From positions 2,829,991 to 2,893,990 of the forward strand of contig NZ_MSCH01000003.1 in NCBI RefSeq assembly GCF_002954545.1: a stretch of 64,000 nucleotides of DNA, read 5' to 3'. This stretch comes from Psychrosphaera saromensis (lineage in GTDB: Bacteria; Pseudomonadota; Gammaproteobacteria; Enterobacterales; Alteromonadaceae). Shown here piece after piece: positions 54,016-63,081 of the stretch. Positions within the stretch are counted from its first letter, which is position 1. Every line of letters begins with the position of its first letter. Both the position numbers and the translations under genes were made by a program. The notes below the pieces were generated by a model. That model saw nothing but the letters and a program-made list of their open reading frames with translations. It searched no databases and was not told the DNA's origin.

Positions 54016-57000
54016 GAACCGTGCAAGAACGCCATAAATAAAATAATGCAGGTAAGACTAACAAGGTCAATATCACCGCACTTAACATGCCGCCCACCAT
54101 AGGCGCTGCGATTCTACTCATGACTTCAGAGCCTGTTCCTGTGCCATATAAAATAGGCAACAAACCTACAATTATCGCAGCAGCGGTCATCATTACAGGT
54201 CTAACTCGCATTCCGGCACCATGTAGCACAGCTTGCAAGATATCGGCTTTAGTGGTGCTTATGTTTTGCTCTTTATGTTCATTGAACATCTCTTGGTAAG
54301 CCTGGTTTAAGTACACCAACATGATGACGCCAATCTCTACCGCCACGCCAGCCAAAGCAATAAAACCAACACCTACCGCAACAGAAAAGTTAAATCCTTG
54401 TAAGTACATTAACCAAATACTGCCAACCATAGCAAACGGTAACGTGCCCATGATCATGGCAACTTCAATCACATTCCTAAAATTCAAATAAAGTAGAATA
54501 ATGATGATAAATAAGGTTAACGGCACAACATACATCAACTTGGCTTTTGCCCTTTGCATATATTCATATTGCCCAGCCCAAGTAATGGAGTAACCCGCAG
54601 GTAAATTCAGCTTATCGGCAAGGACTTGTTGCGCCGCCGATACATAACTACCAATATCAACTGCACCCTCGCCTTCACTTTTAAGGTCGATAAACGTCCA
54701 ACCATTTAGTCGTGCATTTTCAGACTTTATGCCTGGTGGTCCATCTTCAATAAACACATGCGCCACATCACCTAATGAAATACGCTGACCATTGGGTGTC
54801 ACTATTGGCAATAACGACAAGGCCTCTGGCGAGTCCCGATAATCCTGCGGGTAACGTAAATTAACCGGATAACGTTCCAAACCTTCAACCGTTTTTGTTA
54901 CGCTAACACCACCTATAGCACTGGCCACAACTTGTTGGATTTCAGCAATGTTTAAACCGTATCTGGCTGCTTTTTGACGTTGAATATCGACCTTAATATA
55001 ACGACCACCAACAACCCGTTCAGAATATACGGATGCGGTTCCGGGCACGTCTTTTAATAACACTTCCAGTTGTTTACCTATCTCTTGAATAACGGTTAAA
55101 TCGGCTCCCGCGACCTTAATGCCAACGGGTGTTTTAATTCCCGTCGCCAACATATCTATGCGGGTTTTAATTGGCATAACCCAGGCGTTAGTCACACCAG
55201 GTAATTTAACTAAGGCATCCAATTCTTGTTTTAAGCTCTCAAGCGTTACCCCTTCTCGCCATTGATCTTTAGGCTTAAATTGAATAAAGGTTTCAATCAT
55301 AGTCAGCGGTGCTGGGTCGGTGGCGGTTTCCGCTCGGCCTACTTTACCAAACACAGTTTTCACCTCAGGTACGGTTTTAATCAATTTGTCCGTTTGTTGT
55401 AATAACTGCCTAGCTTGCCCTATGGATATGCCAGGATAAGTGGTTGGCATATACATAAGACTGCCCTCATCAAGAGGTGGAATAAACTCGCTACCAATTT
55501 TATTAAGTGGATATAAACCGATAAGTAAAACAGCAAACGCCGTTAACAAAGTTATTTTAGGAAAACGTAAAACCGTTTTTAACGCGGGCATATAAACATA
55601 GATTAATAAACGATTGACTGGATTTTTATGCTCAGCAAGTACTTTACCTCGAATAAAATAGCCCATTAATACCGGCACCAAAGTAATGGCTAACGCTGCA
55701 GATGCAGCCATTGCATAGGTTTTGGTAAACGCCAATGGCGCAAACATTTTTCCCTCTTGCGCTTCCAAGGTAAATACAGGCACAAAGCTTACTGTGATGA
55801 TCAACAAACTAAAAAATAACGCAGGCCCCACTTCCGATGCTGACTCGACCACCACTTTCCAGCGCTGCTCGTTAGTTAGTTCTTTGGTTAATATGTTTCC
55901 TTCTCGACTTAGCCCTTGTGGATTTGGCTCTTGTAGACTGGCCTCTTGAGATAAAAGCTTCTCCATGTGTTTGTGCATGTTTTCAATCATCACAATAGCA
56001 CCATCAATCATGGCGCCTATGGCAATGGCAATACCGCCCAAAGACATAATATTAGCGTTTAGTCCTTGTAGATGCATGATGATAAACGCCGTTAAAATCC
56101 CAACCGGTAAGGTAATAATTGCGACCAAGGAAGAACGAACATGAAACAAAAATAGTAGACACACCAAGGCCACAACCGCGAACTCTTCTAACAACTTAAA
56201 GGTTAAGTTATCTACGGCACTTTCTATTAACGCCGACCTGTCATAAACAGGCACTATTTCTACGCCATCAGGCAAGCCTTTTTTAAGTTGTTCTAGCTTG
56301 GTTTTGACTCGCTCAATCACTTGTTGTGCATTCTCACCATAACGCATCACCACTATGCCGCCTACGGTTTCACCTTCGCCGTTAAGTTCAGCAATGCCTC
56401 GGCGCATTTGCGGTCCGGTGCCAATATCGGCAACGTCTTTTAACAACAATGGAATCCCCTTGTTGTTTACCCCTAGTGGAATATGCTCTAAATCTTCAAT
56501 GCTTTTGATATAACCTGTAGCCCTAACTATGTATTCAGCTTCGGCCATTTCAATAACAGAGGCTCCAATTTCTTGATTACCTTGTTTTATCGCCCTTTCA
56601 ATATGAGATAACGGAATACCAAAAGCTCGTAATTTGTCGGGATTTATAGTGATCTGATATTGTTTAACCATGCCGCCAAGAACCGAGACTTCCGAAACTC
56701 CAGATACCGTTTGCAGTTCATATTTTAAAAACCAATCTTGAATACTGCGCAATTGGCTTAAGTCATGTTGGCCAGTTTTATCCACTAACGCATATAAATA
56801 AACCCAGCCCACACCTGTGGCATCAGGGCCTAATTGCGGTTTAGCGTCATTCGGTAAATTTGGGGTAACTTGCGATAAATACTCAAGCACTCTTGAACGC
56901 GCCCAATACAAGTCAGTGTCATCATCAAAAATAACGTATACGTAAGAGTCACCAAAAAATGAATAACCACGTACGGTCACCGCCCCCGGTACGGACAACA

Positions 57001-57217
57001 TGGCCGTCGTTAGCGGATAAGTCACTTGCTGCTCTACAACTTGCGGTGCTTGTCCTGGGTAATTGGTTTTGATTATGACCTGTACATCAGATAAATCTGG
57101 CAGTGCGTCAATAGGCGTTTTATTAACGGAATAAATTCCAGCCCCAACTAAAATACAGGTAGCCAGCAATACAAAGAAACGATTGTGTACTGACCATTTA
57201 ATAATAGAAGCAATCAT
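53999..57217 (-). CDS. cusA: CusA/CzcA-type heavy-metal RND efflux pump
   Basis: Inner-membrane proton-driven pump exporting Cu(I)/Ag(I) through a tripartite complex. The 1072-residue protein has 12 helices and two periplasmic loops. Family motifs: NKTPIDALPDLSDVQVII, GAMIDGAIVMIENMHKH in helix 4 (proton-relay acidic residues), EGKMFAPLAFTKTYAMA, KVGRAETATDPAPLTM and GIKTPVGIKVAG. The TDPAPL motif favours the copper/silver (CusA) branch over CzcA. It is last in a leftward operon behind cusC-, cusB-like genes, 16 bp after cusB. Confidence 0.93.
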   Translation of the reverse strand: MIASIIKWSVHNRFFVLLATCILVGAGIYSVNKTPIDALPDLSDVQVIIKTNYPGQAPQVVEQQVTYPLTTAMLSVPGAVTVRGYSFFGDSYVYVIFDDDTDLYWARSRVLEYLSQVTPNLPNDAKPQLGPDATGVGWVYLYALVDKTGQHDLSQLRSIQDWFLKYELQTVSGVSEVSVLGGMVKQYQITINPDKLRAFGIPLSHIERAIKQGNQEIGASVIEMAEAEYIVRATGYIKSIEDLEHIPLGVNNKGIPLLLKDVADIGTGPQMRRGIAELNGEGETVGGIVVMRYGENAQQVIERVKTKLEQLKKGLPDGVEIVPVYDRSALIESAVDNLTFKLLEEFAVVALVCLLFLFHVRSSLVAIITLPVGILTAFIIMHLQGLNANIMSLGGIAIAIGAMIDGAIVMIENMHKHMEKLLSQEASLQEPNPQGLSREGNILTKELTNEQRWKVVVESASEVGPALFFSLLIITVSFVPVFTLEAQEGKMFAPLAFTKTYAMAASAALAITLVPVLMGYFIRGKVLAEHKNPVNRLLIYVYMPALKTVLRFPKITLLTAFAVLLIGLYPLNKIGSEFIPPLDEGSLMYMPTTYPGISIGQARQLLQQTDKLIKTVPEVKTVFGKVGRAETATDPAPLTMIETFIQFKPKDQWREGVTLESLKQELDALVKLPGVTNAWVMPIKTRIDMLATGIKTPVGIKVAGADLTVIQEIGKQLEVLLKDVPGTASVYSERVVGGRYIKVDIQRQKAARYGLNIAEIQQVVASAIGGVSVTKTVEGLERYPVNLRYPQDYRDSPEALSLLPIVTPNGQRISLGDVAHVFIEDGPPGIKSENARLNGWTFIDLKSEGEGAVDIGSYVSAAQQVLADKLNLPAGYSITWAGQYEYMQRAKAKLMYVVPLTLFIIIILLYLNFRNVIEVAMIMGTLPFAMVGSIWLMYLQGFNFSVAVGVGFIALAGVAVEIGVIMLVYLNQAYQEMFNEHKEQNISTTKADILQAVLHGAGMRVRPVMMTAAAIIVGLLPILYGTGTGSEVMSRIAAPMVGGMLSAVILTLLVLPALFYLWRSCTVLKSES

Positions 57218-57233
57218 ATTTTAAACTCCTAAA

Positions 57234-58925
57234 TTAGTTACTTGAGTGAATTGAGTCGTTTGAATGATTTGAGCTAACTGAGCCTTCAACTGAATCATCA
57301 TCGCTAGCTGATTCAGTCGCAAGAGTCGCTATTTCGGTAATGACAAAGTTGCCATCGTGAACCTCAAAGGTAAATTCAACCTTGTCATTAATATTGATCC
57401 CCACAAAGCTGACATTTTCAGCGGCGGTAAAGTCAACCGTAGCGGCTGCTCGCCCCCACTTTTTGATAGCAGAGCGACTTATATTGATCATGCCGTGTTC
57501 AACCATTAACGAATTCACTTTACCCGTTGCGGTTGCAGACAATACGCTAGGCATTTCCGTTTCAATTTCCATATTATGGTCTTGCATACTGCTAGCCATC
57601 ACTGTTGTGTCAGAATTCATATTAACCGGATCCATGCGCTTAAAATCAGACGATTTACTCGACTCTGAATCCAATAGAAATTGAGCCGAACTCACCACCT
57701 CATCACCTTGTTCAAGCCCATTTAATATCTCAACATAATCTCCACCATAACGACCAACCTTAACGGCAATAGATTTAAAACGACCTTGGCCTAACGCCAA
57801 TACTACTCGGTCTTGTCTGCCCGTTCGTATTAATGCTTCTTTCGGTATTTGTAATGTGTTTACATCACCTTGATTATGTAAAACCAATTGCGCGAACATG
57901 TTAGGTTTAAAGTCATTGTTGTGGTTTTTAATCCTTATCCGTACTTTAACCGTACGAGTTTGTGGATTTAATATAGGATGAATGTAATCCACGTTTCCTT
58001 GCCAAACCTTACCAGGTAAATAATCCAAAGTGATAGTTGCCGGCATACCAATAGCCACTTGTCCTGCTTGGCGTTCAAATACTTCCCCTTCTAGCCAAAC
58101 CTCAGATAAGTCAGCAATAGACATAAGGCTTGAACCGGGTTTAACATAAAAACCTTCTCTGATATTTAAACTCTCTACCACACCATTTTGTGGTGCAAAA
58201 AAGGTAATACGTTGCTGTACTTGTTTGTTTTTTCTAAGCTCAGTAATGGCAGATGTTGGTAATTGCAGCGCCATTAATCTATTTTGAGCGGCCTTTATCA
58301 GTCTGTTATTGTCACGTTCTAATGCTAATAAAAACTCTTCCTGCGCATTCACAAGCTCCGGTGAATAGATATCATATAAAGCTTGGCCCTTTTTAACTTG
58401 TTCGCCCACAGACTTCACATGCAGCTTTTCAATCCAGCCTTCTACTCTTGGATGAATATCCACTAACCTCTCTTCGTCATGGGTAATGTAACCAAGGGTA
58501 TTAATTTCTGAAGTCAAAGGTTTATAACTAACTTGTACCGTGCGTACACCTAAATTATTAATGACATTGGATGATATTTTTACCGCTCCGGCTCCAACAT
58601 CTTGGCCTTCGCTTTTCCCTGTATTTTCATAAACAGGAACTAAGTCCATTCCCATCGGTGATTTACCCGGTTTATCACGACGATAATTAGCATCCATAGG
58701 GGCAACCCAATACGCTGGCGTTTTTTCTGCGTTCTCTGCTTTATCATTACCGTTACCCTTATCCTTGCTACTACTGCTGCTACTGCTAGCCGCCATGTTT
58801 TGCATGGGAGAGTCAGCAGTCTGAAACAAGCTGTAGCTCAAGATAGCAGTCACTAACGTACCAACAAAAACACCTAACATAATAGATTTAACCGTATTGC
58901 TTTTTTGTTGTTTAATTTGCTTCAT
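57234..58925 (-). CDS. cusB: CusB-type periplasmic adaptor with metal-binding extensions
   Basis: Membrane-fusion protein linking CusA to the outer-membrane channel. The 563-residue protein is longer than E. coli CusB (about 407). An N-terminal helix is followed by a heavy-metal-binding segment YWVAPMDANYRRDKPGKSPM (about residues 71-90). The adaptor core has GWIEKLHVKSVGEQVKKGQAL, a hairpin domain and VWLEGEVFERQAG. The C-terminal extension (about 445-540) resembles CusF: MINISRSAIKKWGRAAATVDF with the copper-binding Met/Trp pattern, so a metallochaperone-like domain is fused. It overlaps the cusC stop by one base. Confidence 0.9.
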   Translation of the reverse strand: MKQIKQQKSNTVKSIMLGVFVGTLVTAILSYSLFQTADSPMQNMAASSSSSSSKDKGNGNDKAENAEKTPAYWVAPMDANYRRDKPGKSPMGMDLVPVYENTGKSEGQDVGAGAVKISSNVINNLGVRTVQVSYKPLTSEINTLGYITHDEERLVDIHPRVEGWIEKLHVKSVGEQVKKGQALYDIYSPELVNAQEEFLLALERDNNRLIKAAQNRLMALQLPTSAITELRKNKQVQQRITFFAPQNGVVESLNIREGFYVKPGSSLMSIADLSEVWLEGEVFERQAGQVAIGMPATITLDYLPGKVWQGNVDYIHPILNPQTRTVKVRIRIKNHNNDFKPNMFAQLVLHNQGDVNTLQIPKEALIRTGRQDRVVLALGQGRFKSIAVKVGRYGGDYVEILNGLEQGDEVVSSAQFLLDSESSKSSDFKRMDPVNMNSDTTVMASSMQDHNMEIETEMPSVLSATATGKVNSLMVEHGMINISRSAIKKWGRAAATVDFTAAENVSFVGININDKVEFTFEVHDGNFVITEIATLATESASDDDSVEGSVSSNHSNDSIHSSN

Positions 58926-60460
58926 TATTTATCTCCCGCAGTAACATTGTTACCGATAAACATGTAATTTAATTCAAGGTTTAATTGTTGTTCATCAACG
59001 TCTAGATTCAACTCATCTATTTCTGTGTTTAATACCGCAATGCGTGAACGTACCACTTCTAAAAAGTCACCATCGTCATTGTTATAAGCCGATAAGGTTG
59101 CTTCTGCGTTGTCATGAATTTGCGGTAACAGTTTTGATTTATATAAGCTCTGCCTGCGTTTAACCCCGTCTAATCTGGCGCTAATATTTGAATACGCCGA
59201 CAACAATTCTCTAAGCAATAATAGTTTTTCAGTTTTAACCGCTTCTGTTTTAGAGATGGCAGATTGCACCTCTTTATCTTGCTTATTTTCAGTAAAAATA
59301 GGTAAGTCAAAGCTAATGCCAATAGAGAATAAATCATCTCTTTCTATTCCTGCTGCACCTGTAATAGAAGATGGCGCATCATCTCGATAACCATAACTCG
59401 CACTTACGCCCCATTGTGGTTTGTATTTTTGTTCCGCGATATGGACTTGGGTTTTTGTCGCTGTGATCTTTTTGTTTATCGCCTGCACACTAGGGTGGTA
59501 TTCAAAACGTTGAATTAACGTGCTTGTCCTTACTCTTTGCGAGTCTACTCTTTGCGAGCTTTGCATCTGTTGTTGTTGTTGTTGGTGGTGTTGTTGGTGT
59601 TGCTGAGAAAACTCAGCGTCGAGTAAGTCAAATCTGTGCAAATCAATCTGAGGTAATTGCTCACCAAAATCCACGTTATATAAATCCATATAAAAATTCA
59701 TATCAGCAGTTGTTGTATTAGCGGTATCAGCAAAGTTAATTAACCACTGAAATAACATGCCCTCAGATTGGCTTTTTTGTTGACGTAATTTGTCTAATCG
59801 TTCTTCCAAGCGGGTTAACTCAAGTTGCGCTCTAACAATATCTTGCTGACGAGTTCTTGCTAATGCCGACGAATAATTCGCTTGTGCTACATCCGCCAAT
59901 TGTTCAAACAAAGCTCGGTTGTTTTCAATTAACGTTATGCTTTGTTGCGCTCGGTAAGCCTCTAACCATAAACGGCCAACAGTGACGGCTACCTTAGCCT
60001 CACGGTCTTGTCTTTGATAAGGGAAAGCTTCACTTTGGGTTTTATATTGCTGACTTTTAAGCGCTAACGTATCGCCCCGTGGAAACACTTGGCTAATGCC
60101 TATTTGAGCTTGAGTCATGGCCACTTGAGAAAAATCAAAACCACCAACTGGCAAGTTCGCCAAACCAAAAGACACTTTAGGATCTGGCAAGCTATTACTG
60201 GCTTGCCCCATTAATTTAAGAGCTTGTTGTTGATGAGCATTTCCGCTCAACCAAGGGTCATTTTTTTGTGCGGTTTTAATTGCCATTTCAAATGTTAAGA
60301 CTGACTTAACATTTGTGTTAATGGTCTTGCTACTGTTTGTGCTGCTACTGTTTGTTCCAGATAGGTCTTGAGCGTCCACAGTTATAGTCATGAACATAGA
60401 GCCAAATGACAAATTCATTAATATGAAATTGGTGAACAACGTACTTTTATTTAAAAACAT
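58925..60460 (-). CDS. cusC: TolC-family outer-membrane channel (CusC-like)
   Basis: Outer-membrane exit duct for the copper efflux pump, about 511 residues. Signal peptide region near residues 5-30, then TolC coiled-coil repeats: LTFEMAIKTAQKNDPWLSGN, ARTRQQDIVRAQLELTRLEE and EVVRSRIAVLNTEIDELNLD. A low-complexity Q/H tract lies near residue 290. Start is ATG 60460, behind GGGG at about 5 nt; an in-frame GTG at 60466 is less likely. Genes cusC-cusB overlap by one base (TAATG), so the efflux set is a single operon. Confidence 0.87.
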   Translation of the reverse strand: MFLNKSTLFTNFILMNLSFGSMFMTITVDAQDLSGTNSSSTNSSKTINTNVKSVLTFEMAIKTAQKNDPWLSGNAHQQQALKLMGQASNSLPDPKVSFGLANLPVGGFDFSQVAMTQAQIGISQVFPRGDTLALKSQQYKTQSEAFPYQRQDREAKVAVTVGRLWLEAYRAQQSITLIENNRALFEQLADVAQANYSSALARTRQQDIVRAQLELTRLEERLDKLRQQKSQSEGMLFQWLINFADTANTTTADMNFYMDLYNVDFGEQLPQIDLHRFDLLDAEFSQQHQQHHQQQQQQMQSSQRVDSQRVRTSTLIQRFEYHPSVQAINKKITATKTQVHIAEQKYKPQWGVSASYGYRDDAPSSITGAAGIERDDLFSIGISFDLPIFTENKQDKEVQSAISKTEAVKTEKLLLLRELLSAYSNISARLDGVKRRQSLYKSKLLPQIHDNAEATLSAYNNDDGDFLEVVRSRIAVLNTEIDELNLDVDEQQLNLELNYMFIGNNVTAGDK

Positions 60461-60641
60461 AACCACCCCAAAGGGATATCAACTATTTTGAATTGAATAG
60501 GTTATTTTTGATCTTTCTATTTACCGTGCAACTGCCAGTGCTAAAGCAAAAGCGAAAACAATTAAATAGAAAATTCAGAAAAGCCTAATACAAGAAATTA
60601 ATAATCTAAATGCACCAAATTTTGGACACATTTATTCTGTA

Positions 60642-61106
60642 TTAGCTAAGTATTGGAGGTCGGTATAAAGACGTTGAAGATAGGCTAAAAGCCAAGTTTG
60701 AAATGGAATGTATTTTTGGAGAAAAGTAGCCTAACGCTACAGGTGTTAATTCTTTAGGTAAAGTGGCAAGACTTGAACAGCCGCCAGTAAAACACTTACA
60801 GATAGTTGAACAGCAATCTTCGTTTTGTTCTTCTTGGCTAGTAGTTTCAGTTGAGTCAGCGTCAGTTAACATCAAGTGGTTCGGCATATTATGACTGGAG
60901 TGATCCATCATAGCCATACCATGTGACATTTCCTGCATTTGGCTACTTGTACTTTCCATAGCGCCCTTTTGCATGCCAGAGCCTTGCATAGTCATTCCTC
61001 CCATACTCATCATTTGATAAGGCATAACAGTAGACGCCATTGTTTGACCTATAAAAGTCAGACAAATGAGTAATACCATTAATGTTTTAGAGAAGGTCAA
61101 TGTCAC
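60642..61106 (-). CDS. Small Met/His/Cys-rich periplasmic protein, candidate copper binder
   Basis: A 154-residue protein with a signal peptide (about residues 1-24). The mature N-terminal half is methionine-rich (MSMGGMTMQGSGMQK, MAMMDHSSHNMPNHLM) with many histidines; the next segment has DCCSTICKCFTGGCS, a cysteine cluster. This composition and its position 5' of cusCBA suggest a copper-sequestering or -delivering role. Superficially like CopL/DUF2946 proteins, but I cannot confirm a family. No catalytic motif. Confidence 0.7.
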   Translation of the reverse strand: MTLTFSKTLMVLLICLTFIGQTMASTVMPYQMMSMGGMTMQGSGMQKGAMESTSSQMQEMSHGMAMMDHSSHNMPNHLMLTDADSTETTSQEEQNEDCCSTICKCFTGGCSSLATLPKELTPVALGYFSPKIHSISNLAFSLSSTSLYRPPILS

Positions 61107-61257
61107 AAGGAGCCTGTTAGTTTAGTGTTATTAATTTTTAAACTGTGCTTACTTAACTTAATAATTGTATTTGCTTACTTTTGTTAAAAAAGTGCCGTTT
61201 AAACACAAGTCATTAAGTTAAGTGTTCAATCGTACACCTATTTTTAATAGATGTACT

Positions 61258-61294
61258 TATTTTTTAAAGCTGTCTCTATTTTTTAAAGCTATTC
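61258..61294 (-). repeat. 19-bp duplication spanning the phoX-like stop codon
   Basis: Two copies of TATTTTTTAAAGCT start 19 bp apart (61258 and 61277); the TAG stop (61276-61278) is at their junction and the second copy supplies another stop on the minus strand. Confidence 0.82.
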
Positions 61295-62643
61295 CAGGGG
61301 CCAGTTATTGCGACGGTTTTAGTTGGCGATTGTATATTTACAAATAGGATCTTCCCATCAGGAGAAAAACAAGCACCCGCAGTTTCAGTTTGCAAAACTA
61401 ATTGAGCAAAATTATATACTTCCCCACTTGGCGTAACACCACGTAAATGATTATCAACAATATCTGTGTATTGATCTTCACACACAATTAAATGGCCATT
61501 GGGTGCTACGGTTAAATTATCACCAAAATTAAAAAATGACTCATCCGTACTTTCTACAAATAACTGAATTTGTCCAGGACTGGTATCTTCTTTATCTGTA
61601 CCTTCAAACTCTGAAGGTTGATATTTCATTACCTGTCCTAGTTGTTTTTTACCACCATTTGAACAACAAAAATACAACTCATTCTCGCCCCAATGTATAC
61701 CTTCACCTCGTGCAAATACAGCAGCACCGTCTTTATAACCGCGACGTCTTAAATCATCATTTGGACTTTCAGGCTCATCCAAATCAATCCACTCCACCGA
61801 CATATTGGCATGTAACGACATTGTACGTTCATTCCAGTTACGAGAGTCAAATTGTGACTGGCCTTTAACAACCATAGCTTGTAACTGACCACCTTTATTA
61901 AGCTGACCAGCTTGGTTTGGAATAAAGCGGTAGAATAAACTGTCACCTCTATCTTCCGTAAGGTAAACAATTCCGGTACGGGGATCTATCGCTGCGGCTT
62001 CATGATTAAATCGCCCCATTGCTATCAAAGGTTCAGGTTTTATTAGTCCTGTAGCAGTTGCTGGCACGTCGAAAATATAGCCATGTGATTTACCTAAACC
62101 ATCACGTTGATCTAATACGGTTTCTTCACATGTTAACCAACTTCCCCAAGGCGTAACCCCACCAGAACAATTTCTTATGGTGCCGCACAGCGACAAATAT
62201 TCCTGTTCTCGTTTATTGTGTTTCACGTTATAAATGATATGGCTGGTTCCACCTGGTAAGGCAACACCGTTATCAAATACATCATAGGCTAAATCAGTTT
62301 TATGAGATTGAATACTTGCAGATTCTTTTTTTATACTCTTAGGAGATAATTCATGATTACGAACAAGCGCAACACGTTCATCATCTAAAGCAATACAGCC
62401 CATTCCGTCGGCTTTATCTGGTACGGTTAATCCATCATCCATCTTGTCACCAAACTCAGAAATGATCTGGTAGCTAAAGCCAGCTGGTAGATTCAAAATC
62501 TTATTAGGATCTGGTAGTAACGGACCATAAGCAGGAATAGTGCTTGGCATATCAGGTATTGATACTTTACCAAAAGCACTGCGAGCAAAACCAGCAAAAG
62601 CAAGGCTGCCTGCGCCAAGTAAAAACGATCGTCTAGATGTCAT
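61276..62643 (-). CDS. PhoX-like (DUF839) secreted phosphatase-family protein
   Basis: About 455 residues, with a twin-arginine signal (MTSRRSFLLGAGSLAFAGFA), so exported folded to the periplasm. DUF839/PhoX-like beta-propeller landmarks include GTSHIIYNVK, WGSWLTCEETVLDQRDGLG, GRFNHEAAAIDP, VYLTEDRGDSLFYRFIP and NGHLIVCEDQYTDIV. Calcium/iron-dependent PhoX alkaline phosphatases share this fold. The start is ATG 62643, with GAAG upstream; a TTG at 62655 is in frame but unneeded. Substrate not proven. Confidence 0.85.
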   Translation of the reverse strand: MTSRRSFLLGAGSLAFAGFARSAFGKVSIPDMPSTIPAYGPLLPDPNKILNLPAGFSYQIISEFGDKMDDGLTVPDKADGMGCIALDDERVALVRNHELSPKSIKKESASIQSHKTDLAYDVFDNGVALPGGTSHIIYNVKHNKREQEYLSLCGTIRNCSGGVTPWGSWLTCEETVLDQRDGLGKSHGYIFDVPATATGLIKPEPLIAMGRFNHEAAAIDPRTGIVYLTEDRGDSLFYRFIPNQAGQLNKGGQLQAMVVKGQSQFDSRNWNERTMSLHANMSVEWIDLDEPESPNDDLRRRGYKDGAAVFARGEGIHWGENELYFCCSNGGKKQLGQVMKYQPSEFEGTDKEDTSPGQIQLFVESTDESFFNFGDNLTVAPNGHLIVCEDQYTDIVDNHLRGVTPSGEVYNFAQLVLQTETAGACFSPDGKILFVNIQSPTKTVAITGPWNSFKK

Positions 62644-62850
62644 AATGATCTTCAAATTAACTGTAGGATTTCAATAAATAATAAAGGAAAACACAATTAA
62701 GAAATATAACAAGTTAACGATTTCATAAAACGATCATATTCAGAAATATCTAAAATTGCGCTTTAATTTAACTTGCTGCTCTTTATTGAATTTAAGCTAC
62801 CTTACTTTTTAAGTGATCACTTTTAAGGCTTTTCACCTAGTCACTAAAAT

Positions 62851-62963
62851 CTAACTGAGCGTTTTTAACGCTCTGTGTTCTTTAGCTAATTTATCTGGCG
62901 TTATGCCAAACGTTTTTTAAATGCAGTGGTAAAATTAGCCACATGTGTATAACCAGTCATAAA
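62851..62963 (-). pseudogene. AraC-family regulator C-terminal remnant, frameshifted
   Basis: The minus strand encodes FMTGYTHVANFTTAFKKR then, in a shifted frame, GITPDKLAKEHRALKTLS and a stop (62851-62853). This matches the second helix-turn-helix of AraC-type regulators. One base is missing in CGTTTGGC, breaking the frame. The 5' part is gone. Confidence 0.75.
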
Positions 62964-62991
62964 AGCACCATTAATTACGAAGGTGATTAGT

Positions 62992-63052
62992 GCTTTGTTA
63001 TTATGCTTCGTTATTATGCTTCGTTATTATGCTTCGTTATTAGTGCTTCGTA
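62992..63052. repeat. 13-bp tandem repeat within an imperfect stem
   Basis: Four to five copies of GCTTCGTTATTAT, flanked by an imperfect inverted repeat (about 62965-62983 and 63042-63061), downstream of the dienelactone-hydrolase-like gene. Confidence 0.75.
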
Positions 63053-63081
63053 GTTAATAGCGCTTTTTATCCATGGCCAAA

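Larger units (their letters stand above)
62644..63081. other. Intergenic region with regulator remnant and tandem repeats
   Basis: About 440 bp. It holds a frameshifted AraC-type remnant (62851-62963) and a 13-bp tandem repeat (62992-63052). 62644-62850 is AT-rich with no recognised site. Confidence 0.65.

Noticed and set aside
53999-57217. Cobalt-zinc-cadmium (CzcA) specificity for the RND pump
   Set aside because: Sequence motifs (TDPAPL, KMFAP) and the fused CusF-like domain and Met-rich neighbour favour copper/silver, though specificity is not proven.
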